DNA of 64,000 bases from Lachnospiraceae bacterium AM48-27BH (GTDB lineage Bacteria > Bacillota > Clostridia > Lachnospirales > Lachnospiraceae), in the NCBI GenBank assembly GCA_003478355.1, contig QUFC01000017.1:1-64000 (forward strand). Reading direction: 5' to 3'. Of this stretch, positions 35,674 to 46,059 are shown piece by piece. Both the position numbers and the translations under genes were made by a program. A model generated the notes under the pieces. That model saw nothing but the letters and a program-made list of their open reading frames with translations. It did no database searches and was not told the origin of the DNA. The stretch's first letter is position 1, and each line of letters begins with the position of its first letter.

Positions 35674-37996
35674 TTAATCCTCAAAAGGAATTCCATACAG
35701 TCTCCACGGCTTATTCTCACCAAAGAAATTCATCAGGTTCTTCTTCGGCGCTACCGGCTCCAGAACAAATTCCGGCATCTCGTCACCGGCATACAGGAAT
35801 GCCGCTTCGCCTTTCTTCAAATCGATGGTCCATGCACCGTCCTCGTCGTGTCGGAGCTGGAGCTGCCGTCCGCAGCCCTGTGCCTTCTCCGAACCGGCAG
35901 TCATCTGGGACTCCGCAGTCATCTCCAGACTCCACTGACGCCTCAGCCTGCTGCCGTTCCTCCAACGCCACATGAAGCTCACCAGCCATATCCGTCCTTA
36001 CCCGGCACGGCTCGCCGGCCAGGCTCTCCACACGAATCCATTTGGTCTCTCCGCCACTTCTCACGGCACTTACCAGGAAACCGCCCTCGGCTCTCAGATT
36101 GTGGATTGTCACATCCGGCCACTCAGACGGCACTGCCGGGAATACCCGGATATCGTCGCCCCAGCTCTGAAGCAGCATATCATTGATTCCCTCTGCCACT
36201 GCCAGCGGAGATTCGATGACCGGTCCTGCCTCGGCATACATGGTGTTTGGTTTAAACAGGTGCAGCGCCGACTTTACATAAGCCAATGCCTCGTCTCCCG
36301 CACCGATTGCAGCCGCAATGGAGGTTGCTCCGGAGAATGTGAAGCCCCGCAGGTCTCCTTCCTTATGAAACCAGTGACGCAGGCAGTGATGAACAAACTG
36401 CTTCTCCTCCTCCGTGTCCCCGCGATACAGGTGCAGCGGGAATATCGGAAGCAGATGGCTGAAATGGCGATGGCCAAAGTCCAGCGGCACATCCTTTCCC
36501 ACCATGAATCCAGTCTCGTCCTGATGATAATCCACCAGATTGTCCAGCACATAACTCCAGGTCTCCTCCGCTGCATCCTCAATTTCCAGTCGGCGGACAA
36601 TTTTCTTCAATGTCAGCAGCCCCCAGCGAAGAAGAGACAGGTCGTAGGTCGTATCTTCCATAGTCTGCTTTTTAAAGGAACCATACTCCGGAGAAATCAT
36701 GGCCGGAAGATGAAGCTTCCCGTCCTCCCCCTTGTACAACAGATGAATGTAATACTGAACACCTCTTTTCAGCAGGGGATACAGATGGTCCCTCAGCCGC
36801 TCATCATCCATGGAATAGCGGTACTGTCTCCAGTAATTGTGCATGGTCCAGACCAGGTTGCCCACCTCATCCTCCACCTGGGAGATCATGTTGCAGCCGG
36901 CGCTTCTTCCAAGTCCCGCAGAATCAGCCCGGTACTCCTCTGCCACGTTGGCAATCAGATTGTCGATATTTGCGTCCAGGCTGTTGCACAAAGACTCGCC
37001 GATTTCCAGGTGATTGGAGGTATAGACCGGAGAATACGCCATCTGCACGTTCATGTTGAACCAGGCTCTCGGCCATGGGGTAGCTGTCATCCACGGTCCC
37101 TGATTGTCCATAATCGGCTTATCCGCCCTTGTGGCACAGGCCAGCTTGTACATCTGCAGCATATAAAAGCCCTCTAATCGCGTATCACTGCAGGACACCA
37201 GGCTCTTCTGGAAATAATCCCGCCACCATGCCCGGTGTTCTTCTTCCCACTCCGCTGCATCGGCAGCTGCCGCATTTTGCACTGCCACCACTGCACGGCT
37301 GACCGCCTCTGTGCCGAAGCCCTTCTGAACTGTCAGATAAAAACGTACCTTACGTTTATCTCCATTCTCCTCCACCGTCATATATGCCACCGTACATCCG
37401 TCATGCTCAGAAAACTTTTGCTCCTGCACGGTCACATTGCCCACACAGCTGCTTTTCAGCGTAATCTCCGGGATGTACTGGTTATAGTTGATTCCGTCCT
37501 CATTTTTCATAATGTCCGGAACCTCCTGATACGCACGCCAGATGATGTTCACATGCTCTCCCTCACCAGCTTCTGCCTCAATCAGGATTACCTCGTCCAA
37601 ACTATGAATCAGAGAACGTACCTTAGCAGTCCCTTTGACTGTCACCAGATTCGTCCGAAATTCTGCCTGATAGATATCCAGCTCCTGTCTCGTTCCATCG
37701 AAAAGCCATCCATCCATCTCCACATCAATCTCGCCAATCGGCACCCTGGTATATACTCCAGGCTTTCCCGGCGTCTCCACCTCCACATCCGTGCGACCGG
37801 TCACACACCGAAGAGCATTTCTCATGACCTTATCCTCGGCGCTGTAGATCATCGTGCCCAGAAGGCCATTTCCCAAAAACGCACCGTTGTCCCAGCCAAA
37901 TGCTTTCTTGGACCATTTCATATTATGTCTGGACGCAAAAAGAGCCCAGTCCACACAGTTCACAAGTTTTCCAGTTTTTTGTCTAGCAGCTGTCAT
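35674..37996 (-). pseudogene. GH95-like glycoside hydrolase, C-terminal frameshift
   Basis: From 37996 one frame gives 700 normal-looking residues: beta-sandwich start (AFGWDNGAFLGNGLLGTMIY), then a helical barrel with WPRAWFNMNVQMAYSPVY and a DFGHRHFSHLLPIFP motif, parallel to GH95 but clearly divergent (NMNVQMAY in place of NINLQINY). The last 60 residues (GAWTIDLKKGEAAFLYAG, ending GIPFED at 35674) are in another frame, with the switch somewhere in 35890-35945. The catalytic part lies before the switch. It may be a second fucosidase or an enzyme for a related deoxysugar or galactoside; the activity is not predictable. Confidence 0.8.
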
Positions 37997-38150
37997 CTCA
38001 CACCTCTATCAAGAAATTTTTCTGATGTCAGCATAAAACACCGCCGCCCGGATTACTACTCTCCGTTTTCCTGAAAACCACGCTTCTGTTATGTCGGGCT
38101 CTTTTTCCTGTATTTTTCTTTTCACGCTTTTATTTCTATAGCACGCACTA

Positions 38151-40415
38151 TTACTCTTTTCCGCCTTTTCGGCTCTGGCTGGGGCTGATTCCATAGAACC
38201 GCTTATAAGCCTTTCTGAACGCATTGGTATTGCTGTAACCAGTCTTCTCAGCCACCGCATCGATGATCATATCCGTCTCCACGATCAGCTTGTAAGCATA
38301 GGCCATCCGCTTCTTCTCCACATAAGCAGAAAAATTCTCCCCCATCATCTCCTTAAATATCTGTGAAAAATAAGTCTCGCTCAAGTTACAGTGCTCGGCG
38401 ATCACAGACAATCCAAATCCATATTCTGCAAAATGCTCATCCACATACTGCTCAATTTTCTTCTGCAGGCCGTCCTCATGGCTGCGTATATTGGCCATAT
38501 AGTGGCTGCACATGTCCAGAGCCACTCTTAATATATAGGAAAAAAGCCACGCATCGGTCTGGATTCCGTCAATGGTCCCGAATACATCCTGCAGATTCAC
38601 GGACATCCGGCTGTCATAAGCCGCCAAAAGGGTCAACTTTAACTTGGATATCAGGAGCGGCTCCATATCTGCACTGATCCTCCGCTTCATATAATTCTCA
38701 TCCAGAATCTTCTGAAAACCGTCCTTCACCAGTTCCCGCTGACCGGTCTTGATCCACAGGACGATCTGGTTCTTCAATTCATCTGTATAATAGAAGGTAG
38801 TCTCTGTACCCAGTTCCTCCTCATTGCACCAGATGATCTCCCGGTGCTCCATGTATCCGCTGTACAGATTCATCTGGCTGGTACAAAGGGTGTAGGCATT
38901 GTAAAGGTCACGCAAATTTTCAAAAAGCATACTTCCCACGCAGACCATCATCCGGTTCTTGTCCATCTGCTCTGTCAGAACAGCTGCGCGGTCACTTACA
39001 CAACTGCGATAGTCCCCGCACTGGTCTTTTTCAAATGACACTAACACCACCAGCTGATCCAGACCGCAGCTTCCCACATAGTCCTCCTCCGGATGTTCCC
39101 TGCGAAGCTCGTCCAGGACATTTTTCCTTGTCTGAAGAATCTCATTCCAGTCTTCCGCCTCCAACCCGGTACCGCCGCCGAAACCAATCAAAAGCAGGCA
39201 GTATCCCGCCGCATCGGTGCGGATTCCCGCATTCTGGGCCAGATGACGGATCTTCTCATCTGACAGAGAATTGACACTCAGTACTCTGCTCCAGAATACC
39301 GACTGCAAAAGCTCTTTCTGAGCTCCCAAAGCATGTTTTAAGGACGTGTTGGTATCCACCATGGTGCTGACCGAATCATACAGCGCAGAAAATACATTCT
39401 TCTGCTGGTCTCCCTGATAATCCATCAGCTCCAGAGCACCGGAAAGCACCTCGCTTCTCCGTTTCGCCACCATAAGGGACAGCAGCAGACACATAAGAAT
39501 CGTAGTACAGTTAAGGATCCAGATAAAGACTCTCAAGCTGCCCATCTGCATGTAAAGATTCCCCTCCGGGATGACAGACACGATCTGAAGTCCCGTAGAA
39601 ATGCTGGTGGCCAGCGCAAAATTGTCCTTGCCGAAATACGTTTCCGAAATCTCCCTGGTTTCCTCTGACAGATCTGCCGGAATCTCCACCGGAGAAATCT
39701 GCGCATTGCCAGTCTGATACAGAATCTGCCCCTCTGCATCGGTTATATAAGTCAGGCCATCCCAGCCTCGAATATCTCCCAGGATTCCCTGCAGGTTTTC
39801 ATTGTTAAAAAATACAATGGCAGTGGCGCCCTTATCATCCCCCGCATAAGGCGTCATCACCGTCGTATAGAAGATGCCCTCTTTCCAGGAACCACCATTG
39901 GTAAACCGGCAATATGGATAAAAAGTAAGCCTGCTGGTTTTATGACCATAAGCCTTTAACTTATCTACCGGCACCTTACCAAAAGAATAGGGCACAGGAT
40001 AAAACTGTATCAGATCCATACACAATGTACTTTCCGTGAGAAAGATATTGCTGCCATTACAGAGAATGCTGATGGAATAGGCATCGTTGACGCTGACCAT
40101 ATCCTGCCGCAGCTCCTTTGCCTGCCAGATCGTATCATAATTATCTTTCACCATATCTGCCGACATATTGGCCAGCTTCTGAATCTCAAAATTGCTGCCC
40201 ATCATCTCCACAGACGCCAAACTGTCTGTCACACTCTGATTGAGAAGAAATCTGGCATGTTCCATATTGTTCCTGACCAGATTCTTAGTGGTATTCTCCA
40301 TGTCATAAAGCATATAAAAAATCGCCGCATTCAACAAAATAACCGGCACCAGAATCAACAAGATAAAGGAACGCCATATCTGCAGTACAACCCCCGTCTT
40401 TTTACTGTTCCCCAT
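38151..40415 (-). CDS. membrane-bound AraC-type regulator
   Basis: 754 residues. TM1 at about 12-35, a roughly 250-residue extracytoplasmic Cache-like sensor, TM2 near 295-318, then a cytoplasmic region and a C-terminal AraC double helix-turn-helix (about 650-745) with LSVIAEHCNLSETYFSQIFK and AVAEKTGYSNTNAFRKAYKR. This architecture is the standard local regulator of carbohydrate ABC loci in Clostridia. It probably senses an extracellular fucoside and activates the operon. It lies between the importer and the hydrolase genes, after a hairpin at 40535-40570. Confidence 0.93.
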   Translation of the reverse strand: MGNSKKTGVVLQIWRSFILLILVPVILLNAAIFYMLYDMENTTKNLVRNNMEHARFLLNQSVTDSLASVEMMGSNFEIQKLANMSADMVKDNYDTIWQAKELRQDMVSVNDAYSISILCNGSNIFLTESTLCMDLIQFYPVPYSFGKVPVDKLKAYGHKTSRLTFYPYCRFTNGGSWKEGIFYTTVMTPYAGDDKGATAIVFFNNENLQGILGDIRGWDGLTYITDAEGQILYQTGNAQISPVEIPADLSEETREISETYFGKDNFALATSISTGLQIVSVIPEGNLYMQMGSLRVFIWILNCTTILMCLLLSLMVAKRRSEVLSGALELMDYQGDQQKNVFSALYDSVSTMVDTNTSLKHALGAQKELLQSVFWSRVLSVNSLSDEKIRHLAQNAGIRTDAAGYCLLLIGFGGGTGLEAEDWNEILQTRKNVLDELRREHPEEDYVGSCGLDQLVVLVSFEKDQCGDYRSCVSDRAAVLTEQMDKNRMMVCVGSMLFENLRDLYNAYTLCTSQMNLYSGYMEHREIIWCNEEELGTETTFYYTDELKNQIVLWIKTGQRELVKDGFQKILDENYMKRRISADMEPLLISKLKLTLLAAYDSRMSVNLQDVFGTIDGIQTDAWLFSYILRVALDMCSHYMANIRSHEDGLQKKIEQYVDEHFAEYGFGLSVIAEHCNLSETYFSQIFKEMMGENFSAYVEKKRMAYAYKLIVETDMIIDAVAEKTGYSNTNAFRKAYKRFYGISPSQSRKGGKE

Positions 40416-40534
40416 ACATCTCTCCCATTTTCATAAAAACTTCCGTCCCTCTGGAAACGCTCTCCCCTGAAACGCCAAAAACCTGAGGTATGGCCTTCCT
40501 GCCGCCACGTCTCAGTTATATCTTTCCATCAGAA

Positions 40535-40570
40535 TGCGGTGAAACACGCCGGAAGACGTGTCTCATCGCA
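40535..40570 (-). terminator. hairpin between importer and regulator genes
   Basis: The minus strand pairs TGCGATGAGACACG with CGTGTTTCACCGCA (14 positions, two or three mismatches or G-T) around an 8-base loop. It is followed by TTCTGATGG rather than a clean T-run, so it may attenuate rather than stop. The 207-base gap holds no gene. Confidence 0.5.
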
Positions 40571-40622
40571 CCCAGATCATATCCTATTTCATACTCTTTT
40601 CGGATCTCCCCGAAAATAATGA

Positions 40623-42365
40623 TTATTTGTACTGTCTGTCATAAGCAGCCTGGTAAACCTCCAGCATCTTGTCCAGACCCAGAACCTCGAACTCCTTCAC
40701 ATAAGCATCCCACTCTTTGTCGATGTCTCTGGTTCCCAGACAGAACAGCGCCTGATTCTCTTCCACATAATCATCAATCATGGTTCTGATATTGGAAATC
40801 TCAGAAGACTCCTCTCTTGTCAGCATGAGAGGTGGTACAACCCTGGATGTATCTGCATATGGTACTAAGCTTTCGCGGCATGCAAAGTACAGGATTGGCT
40901 CTGTGGAATACTTCTGAGTTGGCTCGTTCTCTAAGTAAACCTCGCTCTCTCTCAGTCTTGCGGAGTTGTTTCCAAACTTGTTGGTAATACGGATTGTCTG
41001 CTCTGAGCCGTCTACTGGAAGACGCTGATACAGTGCTGCCCCACCATTCATTGCTACAGAACCCTCTGGCGGCTGAACCCAGCCTCTGCCTTCCTGGCCA
41101 TACCAGGCCATCATGCTTGCTTCCTCATCATACCAGCCATCTGCCCAACGGAACGCTGCCTCTGGATACTCACAGGAGCTGGTGATTACAAACTGACCTG
41201 GTTGTATACTTGCATACAGATACGATGGCTGATACTGGAAGCCCTCTGGACCAATCAATGGCTCCAATACACGGTACTGAGATACTCTGTGGTCGTCGGT
41301 TCCATTGTACTCGCCTGCATAGGAACAGATTAAGTCTGCACGGATAACGCCAACCTTTACTGCACTCTCATCCTGAATGATCTGCTTGAACTGGGTGTCG
41401 TCCTGTGTGAAGGAGGTGCTGTCAATCAGGCCCTTCTCAATCAGGCTGTTGATCCACTTTAAGCCCTCTTTATACTGCTCTTTGTTCGGTGTGAACTCGA
41501 TGTTGCCATCATCGCCCATGTATAAATATAAGGTTGATGGATCCTGCAGATCGGATGCCTGCATATAGATAAATGCGTTCATCAGCCAGGTAACGATATT
41601 ATTCTTAGGAAGGCTGTTGCCCATCATAGCAATCTCATCTGCAACACCGTTGCCGTTCGGGTCTTTATCCTTGAATGCCTGCAGCACTGCCTCGAACTCT
41701 GCAGTCGTCTTAGGCATATCCATACCTACTGCATCCAGCCACTCCTGGTTAATCCATGCACGGGTACGGAACTGGTTGTGCAGACAGTCATTGATCAACG
41801 GAAGTGCATAGATGTGACCATCTGGGGAAGTGATGCATCCCTTGATATTTGGGTCCTCATCCATCAGTTTCTTAATCTCCACACCGTACTCCTCAATCAT
41901 ATCATCCAGCATTAAGAAGGTACCGTCCTCGCCGTAGGATGCCACGTCACTGGTAGGAATCTTCATACCAAGGATAATGTCCGGAAGGTTGTTGGTGCTG
42001 AGCATCAGGTTCAATTTCTCCTTGTAACCATCTCTCGGAATCTCCTGCCACTCGATACGGATACCGGTCTTCTCCTCGTACCATTTACAGAAATCTACAT
42101 CTCCCAAAGCACCTACGTAGGTCTCATCAATGGCTGCCACCTTCAGGGTGATCGGTTCCTTTACGATTGGGAACTCACCTGCCGGTGTCACGATGTCTGC
42201 GGAAGAAGCGACTGCTCCGCTTTCTGCACCTGCTGCTGTGGTCGCTGCTGCTGCCTTTGCTGTGGTCTCCTTCGGAGCCAGTGAGTTTGTGCCGCCACAT
42301 CCCGTCAGTACGGACATTGCCATAACTGCGGACATTGCTGCTGCGGTAATTCTTGACTTTTTCAT
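40623..42365 (-). CDS. oligosaccharide ABC substrate-binding lipoprotein
   Basis: 580 residues. Lipoprotein signal with lipobox LTGC near residue 22, Ala/Thr linker, then a type I sugar-binding fold with DVDFCKWYEEKTGIRIEW and NLPDIILGMK, as in LipO/YtcQ-type proteins. These large binding proteins pair with LplB/LplC-like permeases, both encoded just upstream, and share an ATPase (MsmX type) encoded elsewhere; no ATPase gene is in this operon. The predicted ligand is a fucosylated oligosaccharide, from context only. Confidence 0.93.
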   Translation of the reverse strand: MKKSRITAAAMSAVMAMSVLTGCGGTNSLAPKETTAKAAAATTAAGAESGAVASSADIVTPAGEFPIVKEPITLKVAAIDETYVGALGDVDFCKWYEEKTGIRIEWQEIPRDGYKEKLNLMLSTNNLPDIILGMKIPTSDVASYGEDGTFLMLDDMIEEYGVEIKKLMDEDPNIKGCITSPDGHIYALPLINDCLHNQFRTRAWINQEWLDAVGMDMPKTTAEFEAVLQAFKDKDPNGNGVADEIAMMGNSLPKNNIVTWLMNAFIYMQASDLQDPSTLYLYMGDDGNIEFTPNKEQYKEGLKWINSLIEKGLIDSTSFTQDDTQFKQIIQDESAVKVGVIRADLICSYAGEYNGTDDHRVSQYRVLEPLIGPEGFQYQPSYLYASIQPGQFVITSSCEYPEAAFRWADGWYDEEASMMAWYGQEGRGWVQPPEGSVAMNGGAALYQRLPVDGSEQTIRITNKFGNNSARLRESEVYLENEPTQKYSTEPILYFACRESLVPYADTSRVVPPLMLTREESSEISNIRTMIDDYVEENQALFCLGTRDIDKEWDAYVKEFEVLGLDKMLEVYQAAYDRQYK

Positions 42366-42435
42366 AGATCCCTCTTTCCGCCCTTTTCGGGCTATTTTAT
42401 TATATATTATTTTTGCTTTCTCTGTAAACTGTTGA

Positions 42436-43337
42436 TTACCCTTTGACAGATCCGATCATAACACCCTTGACGAAGTGCTTCTGAATAAACGGATACATAA
42501 TCAGCATCGGCATACTGGATACCACGATGGTGGAATACTTCAACAGATCCGCCATACCCTGAACTCTCTCTGCCGTGTCAAAATCCAGCATCATCTCATC
42601 AGCGATCTGACTCATAATCAGAATCTGACGAAGTACTACCTGAAGCGGATACTTGATCTTATCTTCCAGATAGATCATTTCCTTAAAATAGGAATTCCAG
42701 TGGCCTACCGCATAGTAGAGAACCAGTACCGCCAGAACCGGTTTTGCCAGAGGCAGTGCGATTCTCAGCAGGAAACCAAAATCATCGCTGCCATCCAGGG
42801 CTGCCGCCTCATAAAGTTCCTCCGGAATACTGGACTGAAAATAAGTCCTGCAGATGATAACGTTGGTCACACCTACACAGCCCGGCAATATGATAGCCAG
42901 TAGGAATTGTACATTCCCAGATTATTGATCAGAAGGAATGTCGGCACCAAACCACCAGAGAAGAACATCGTAAACATCATGAACATGGTGAAAAAATTTC
43001 TTCCATAAAAATTCTTTCTGGAAAGCGGATATGCCATCATGACAGTCACCAGAATGTTCAGTGAAGTTCCAACCACTGTGATAAACACCGAATTCAGGAA
43101 ACCACGAACAATGCTCTGATCCTTAAAGATGGCCGTATAGCCTTTTAAGGTAAAATTCACCGGCAGAAGCCATACCTGACCTGAGATTACTGCCCTTGGA
43201 TCACTGAGAGAAGCGCTTACCAGGTAAAGCAACGGAAATGCGATGATAATGAGAACTGCGGTCAGCAGCACATAGACCATAACCGAAAATACCGTATCGC
43301 TGTTGATGCCGCTTCTCTTTTTCGTTACTGCATTCAT
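42436..43337 (-). pseudogene. sugar ABC permease (LplC/YtcP type), one-base frameshift
   Basis: From ATG 43337 the product covers four helices (LVSASLSDPRAV loop near 45), then loses frame after MYNSYW. It resumes in another frame at LPGCVGVTNVIICRTYFQ, passes the EAA loop (EELYEAAALDGSDDF) and ends IGSVKG at 42436. One missing base near 42896-42899 (minus strand TGGCTATC where TGGGCTATC fits) explains it; repaired length is about 300 residues, normal for the family. It is essential for the importer, so an error in the sequence is the simplest reading. Confidence 0.87.
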
Positions 43338-43352
43338 GTTCTTCCTCCTTCC

Positions 43353-44258
43353 TTACCATAAGCTTGTCTCGCTGACCCTCTTGGCAATCTTATTTACCGA
43401 TACCAGAAGAATCAGATTGATCACTGAGTTAAAAAGTCCAACTGCGGTGGAAAAGCTGTACTGCGCATTTTCCAGACCTACGCGGTATACATATGTGGAG
43501 ATGACATCGGAAGAGGAGATATTCACGCTGTTCTGCAGCAGAAGAATCTTCTCATATCCTACCGTCATAATCTTTCCACAGTTGAGGATCAGCATGGTGA
43601 TGATCGTTGGCGCGATCCCTGGCAAATCCACATTCCAGATCCGCTGCCAGCGGGTTGCTCCGTCCACCACAGCCGCCTCATGAAGAGTCGGATCGATTCC
43701 GGCCAGTGCCGAAATGTAAATGATGGAATTAAATCCCATGGTCTGCCATACACCAGACCACACATAGATGTGTTTGAAGTAATTGGGGTTTGCCATGAAG
43801 TCAATGCGCTTTCCTCCAAATGCCTCAATTATGTTGTTGATCGCGCCGGAGTATGGGGAAAGCACCATTAAAACAATACCCGCCATAACTACGGTGGAAA
43901 TAAAATGGGGTGCGTAGGTAATCATCTGCACGGTCTTCTTATACCATTTGCACTTACACTCGTTGACTGCCACCGCCAGGATGATCGCCGCCGGGAAATT
44001 GGCAATCAGAGAATAGAGGCTGATGGTCAGCGTGTTCTTGATCAGACGCATAAACTGATAGGATGATACGAAAGCCTTAAAATGCTTCATTCCCACCCAT
44101 TGACTTCCGACAATTCCCTTGGTCGGCACGAAATCCTTAAACGCGATCTGGAGTCCGTACATCGGTCCATAGCTGAATACCAGAAGAATCAGTACCGGAA
44201 GCGCGATGATGACATATAACTGCCAGCTCTTTTTCATTTTCCGAATGACTGTACTCAC
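43353..44258 (-). CDS. sugar ABC permease (LplB/YteP type)
   Basis: 301 residues, six TM helices. GTG start at 44258 with AAGGAG ten bases upstream. The N-terminal YGPMYGLQIAFKDF is the LplB-family signature, and the EAA loop reads LHEAAVVDGATRWQRIW near 205. It is the first gene of the fucoside operon and 15 bases before its partner permease. Upstream lies the 286-base region bordering the insertion sequence, so the native promoter may have been altered or replaced. Confidence 0.92.
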   Translation of the reverse strand: MSTVIRKMKKSWQLYVIIALPVLILLVFSYGPMYGLQIAFKDFVPTKGIVGSQWVGMKHFKAFVSSYQFMRLIKNTLTISLYSLIANFPAAIILAVAVNECKCKWYKKTVQMITYAPHFISTVVMAGIVLMVLSPYSGAINNIIEAFGGKRIDFMANPNYFKHIYVWSGVWQTMGFNSIIYISALAGIDPTLHEAAVVDGATRWQRIWNVDLPGIAPTIITMLILNCGKIMTVGYEKILLLQNSVNISSSDVISTYVYRVGLENAQYSFSTAVGLFNSVINLILLVSVNKIAKRVSETSLW

Positions 44259-44468
44259 TTTTCATCTCTCCTTTGCTGTTTGATTTTTCAGTTACCTTGC
44301 ATTTCGCTTGGTGTTTCGTCTTGGCCCGATTATTCCATACAAAAGCCCTTTCCACAACTCGTAGTTCTTCCAAAAACCACGCCTGAGGCCTGAAAACAGC
44401 AAAATCAGGGGATTTTACCCCTTGTCTTAAGTTTGGCGCGGCTTAAGAACAGGTGGGGAGTGGCAGAA

Positions 44469-44501
44469 TTTTTTGATTTTACATCCCAATAATCAAAAAA
44501 A
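44469..44501. repeat. AT-rich inverted repeat upstream of the transposase
   Basis: TTTTTTGATT (44469-44478) and AATCAAAAAA (44491-44500) form a perfect 10-bp stem over 12 bases. It may be part of the insertion-sequence end or protect the transposase from read-through. The rest of the gap 44259-44544 contains a second small repeat, CTTAAG...CTTAAG, and no gene. Confidence 0.5.
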
Positions 44502-44544
44502 GGGGCTTTTGCAAAAGTAGCTGAAAGGCTGCTGGAGCCACGAA

Positions 44545-46023
44545 TTGGAGGATTTAGATTACACGTTAGTGTATCAGGCGTACTCTGCCAAAGGCAGAAA
44601 TCCGGCAGTAGACCCAAAGACCATGTTCAAGATCCTGACCTATGCTTATTCCCAGGGAATCTATTCTACCAGAAAAATCGAAAGAGCCTGCCGCAGAGAT
44701 ATCAATTTCATGTGGCTGCTTGCAGGACAAAAAGCACCTGACCACAGCACGATTGCCCGTTTCCGTACCGGTTTCCTTGCAAATGCCTGCGAGGATCTGT
44801 TCTATCAGATGGTCCGCAAACTGGCATCCATGAAAGAGTTATCGATGGAAACCGTGTTTATTGATGGGACAAAACTGGAAGCCTGTGCCAATAAATATAC
44901 ATTTGTCTGGAAAAAGTCCGTGGGTAAATGGGAAGAAAAGATGTTCCTGAAGATTCAGGATGCTGTCCAGATGATCAATCTTACCTATATGAAGAGTTTT
45001 CAGATAGAAAAAGAAACCAGAACGACTGATCTGCAGGAGATCATGGAGTTTCTGTCACAGTATTGTACGGAACATAAGATACCATTTGTGAATGGCCGTG
45101 GAAAAAGAAAAAGCATCCATCAGCGTTACTATGAGATGTTCCGCCGTTTCCTGGACCGTCAGCTTCTGTATGATCTTCATCATTCCCGTTTTGGAGGCCG
45201 GAACAGTTATTCCAAGACCGACACCGATGCGACATTTATGCATATGAAAGATGATCATATGAGAAATGCCCAGCTGAAACCCGGTTATAACGTGCAGATC
45301 GCAGTAGATAGCGAATACATAGTGGCGACCGATATCTTTCAGGACCGGAATGATGTGTGGACGCTGGTGCCATTTCTGAAAACGCTGGAAGAAAGGCTGA
45401 ACTACCGTTATCCAAGCATAACCGCTGATTCCGGATATGAAAGTGAGGAAGTATACAGTTACTTGCGAGAAAAGGGCCAGCTTCCATATATCAAACCCCA
45501 GACTTATGAGAAATGGAAAAAGCGCAGTTTTAAACAGGATATCAGTAAACGAGAAAACATGGAGTACGATGAAGCAAACGATACATATATCTGCCACAAC
45601 AGGAAAAGTCTTCGTCCCATTTTTGTCAGAAGGCAAAAAAGTAAAAGTGGATATGTATCAGACGTGACCGTATACGAATGCGAGAACTGCACGGATTGTC
45701 CTTACCGCGAAAAATGTACCAAATCCCAGAATCATAAGCGTCTGTATGTATCAAAAAGCTTTATAGAAAAACGTCAGGAATCCTATGAAAATATCCTGAG
45801 TGAAAAAGGGATCCTGTACCGTATGAATCGCTCCATCCAAGTAGAAGGTGCGTTTGGAGTTCTGAAAAATGACTATGAGTTCCAGAGATTTCTTCTTCGT
45901 GGAAAAACGAAAGTAAAACTGGAAGTTCTTTTGCTATGCATGGGGTATAACCTGAATAAACTACATGCAAAGATCCAGAATGACCGGACCGGAAAATATA
46001 TGTTTGAAGTGAAAACTGCATAA
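44545..46023 (+). CDS. IS1182-family transposase (N-terminus apparently shifted)
   Basis: 492 residues from TTG 44545. The N-terminal domain reads VDPKTMFKILTYAYSQGIYSTRKIE; the DDE core has MWLLAGQKAPDHSTIARFR, FIDGTKLEACANKYTF (first Asp), TADSGYESEEVYSYL (second Asp) and SIQVEGAFGVLKND (Glu). A CxxC-type zinc motif (CENCTDCPYREKC) lies near 395. IS1182 transposases start some 40 residues earlier; just upstream, AERLL in another frame would join SHELEDLDYT if one G near 44533-44535 were removed, so the real start is probably masked by a frameshift. Terminal inverted repeats could not be fixed. Confidence 0.9.
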   Translation: MEDLDYTLVYQAYSAKGRNPAVDPKTMFKILTYAYSQGIYSTRKIERACRRDINFMWLLAGQKAPDHSTIARFRTGFLANACEDLFYQMVRKLASMKELSMETVFIDGTKLEACANKYTFVWKKSVGKWEEKMFLKIQDAVQMINLTYMKSFQIEKETRTTDLQEIMEFLSQYCTEHKIPFVNGRGKRKSIHQRYYEMFRRFLDRQLLYDLHHSRFGGRNSYSKTDTDATFMHMKDDHMRNAQLKPGYNVQIAVDSEYIVATDIFQDRNDVWTLVPFLKTLEERLNYRYPSITADSGYESEEVYSYLREKGQLPYIKPQTYEKWKKRSFKQDISKRENMEYDEANDTYICHNRKSLRPIFVRRQKSKSGYVSDVTVYECENCTDCPYREKCTKSQNHKRLYVSKSFIEKRQESYENILSEKGILYRMNRSIQVEGAFGVLKNDYEFQRFLLRGKTKVKLEVLLLCMGYNLNKLHAKIQNDRTGKYMFEVKTA

Positions 46024-46059
46024 TAAAAGCATGAGAAAAGCAAGGCTTTGTTTCGTGCG

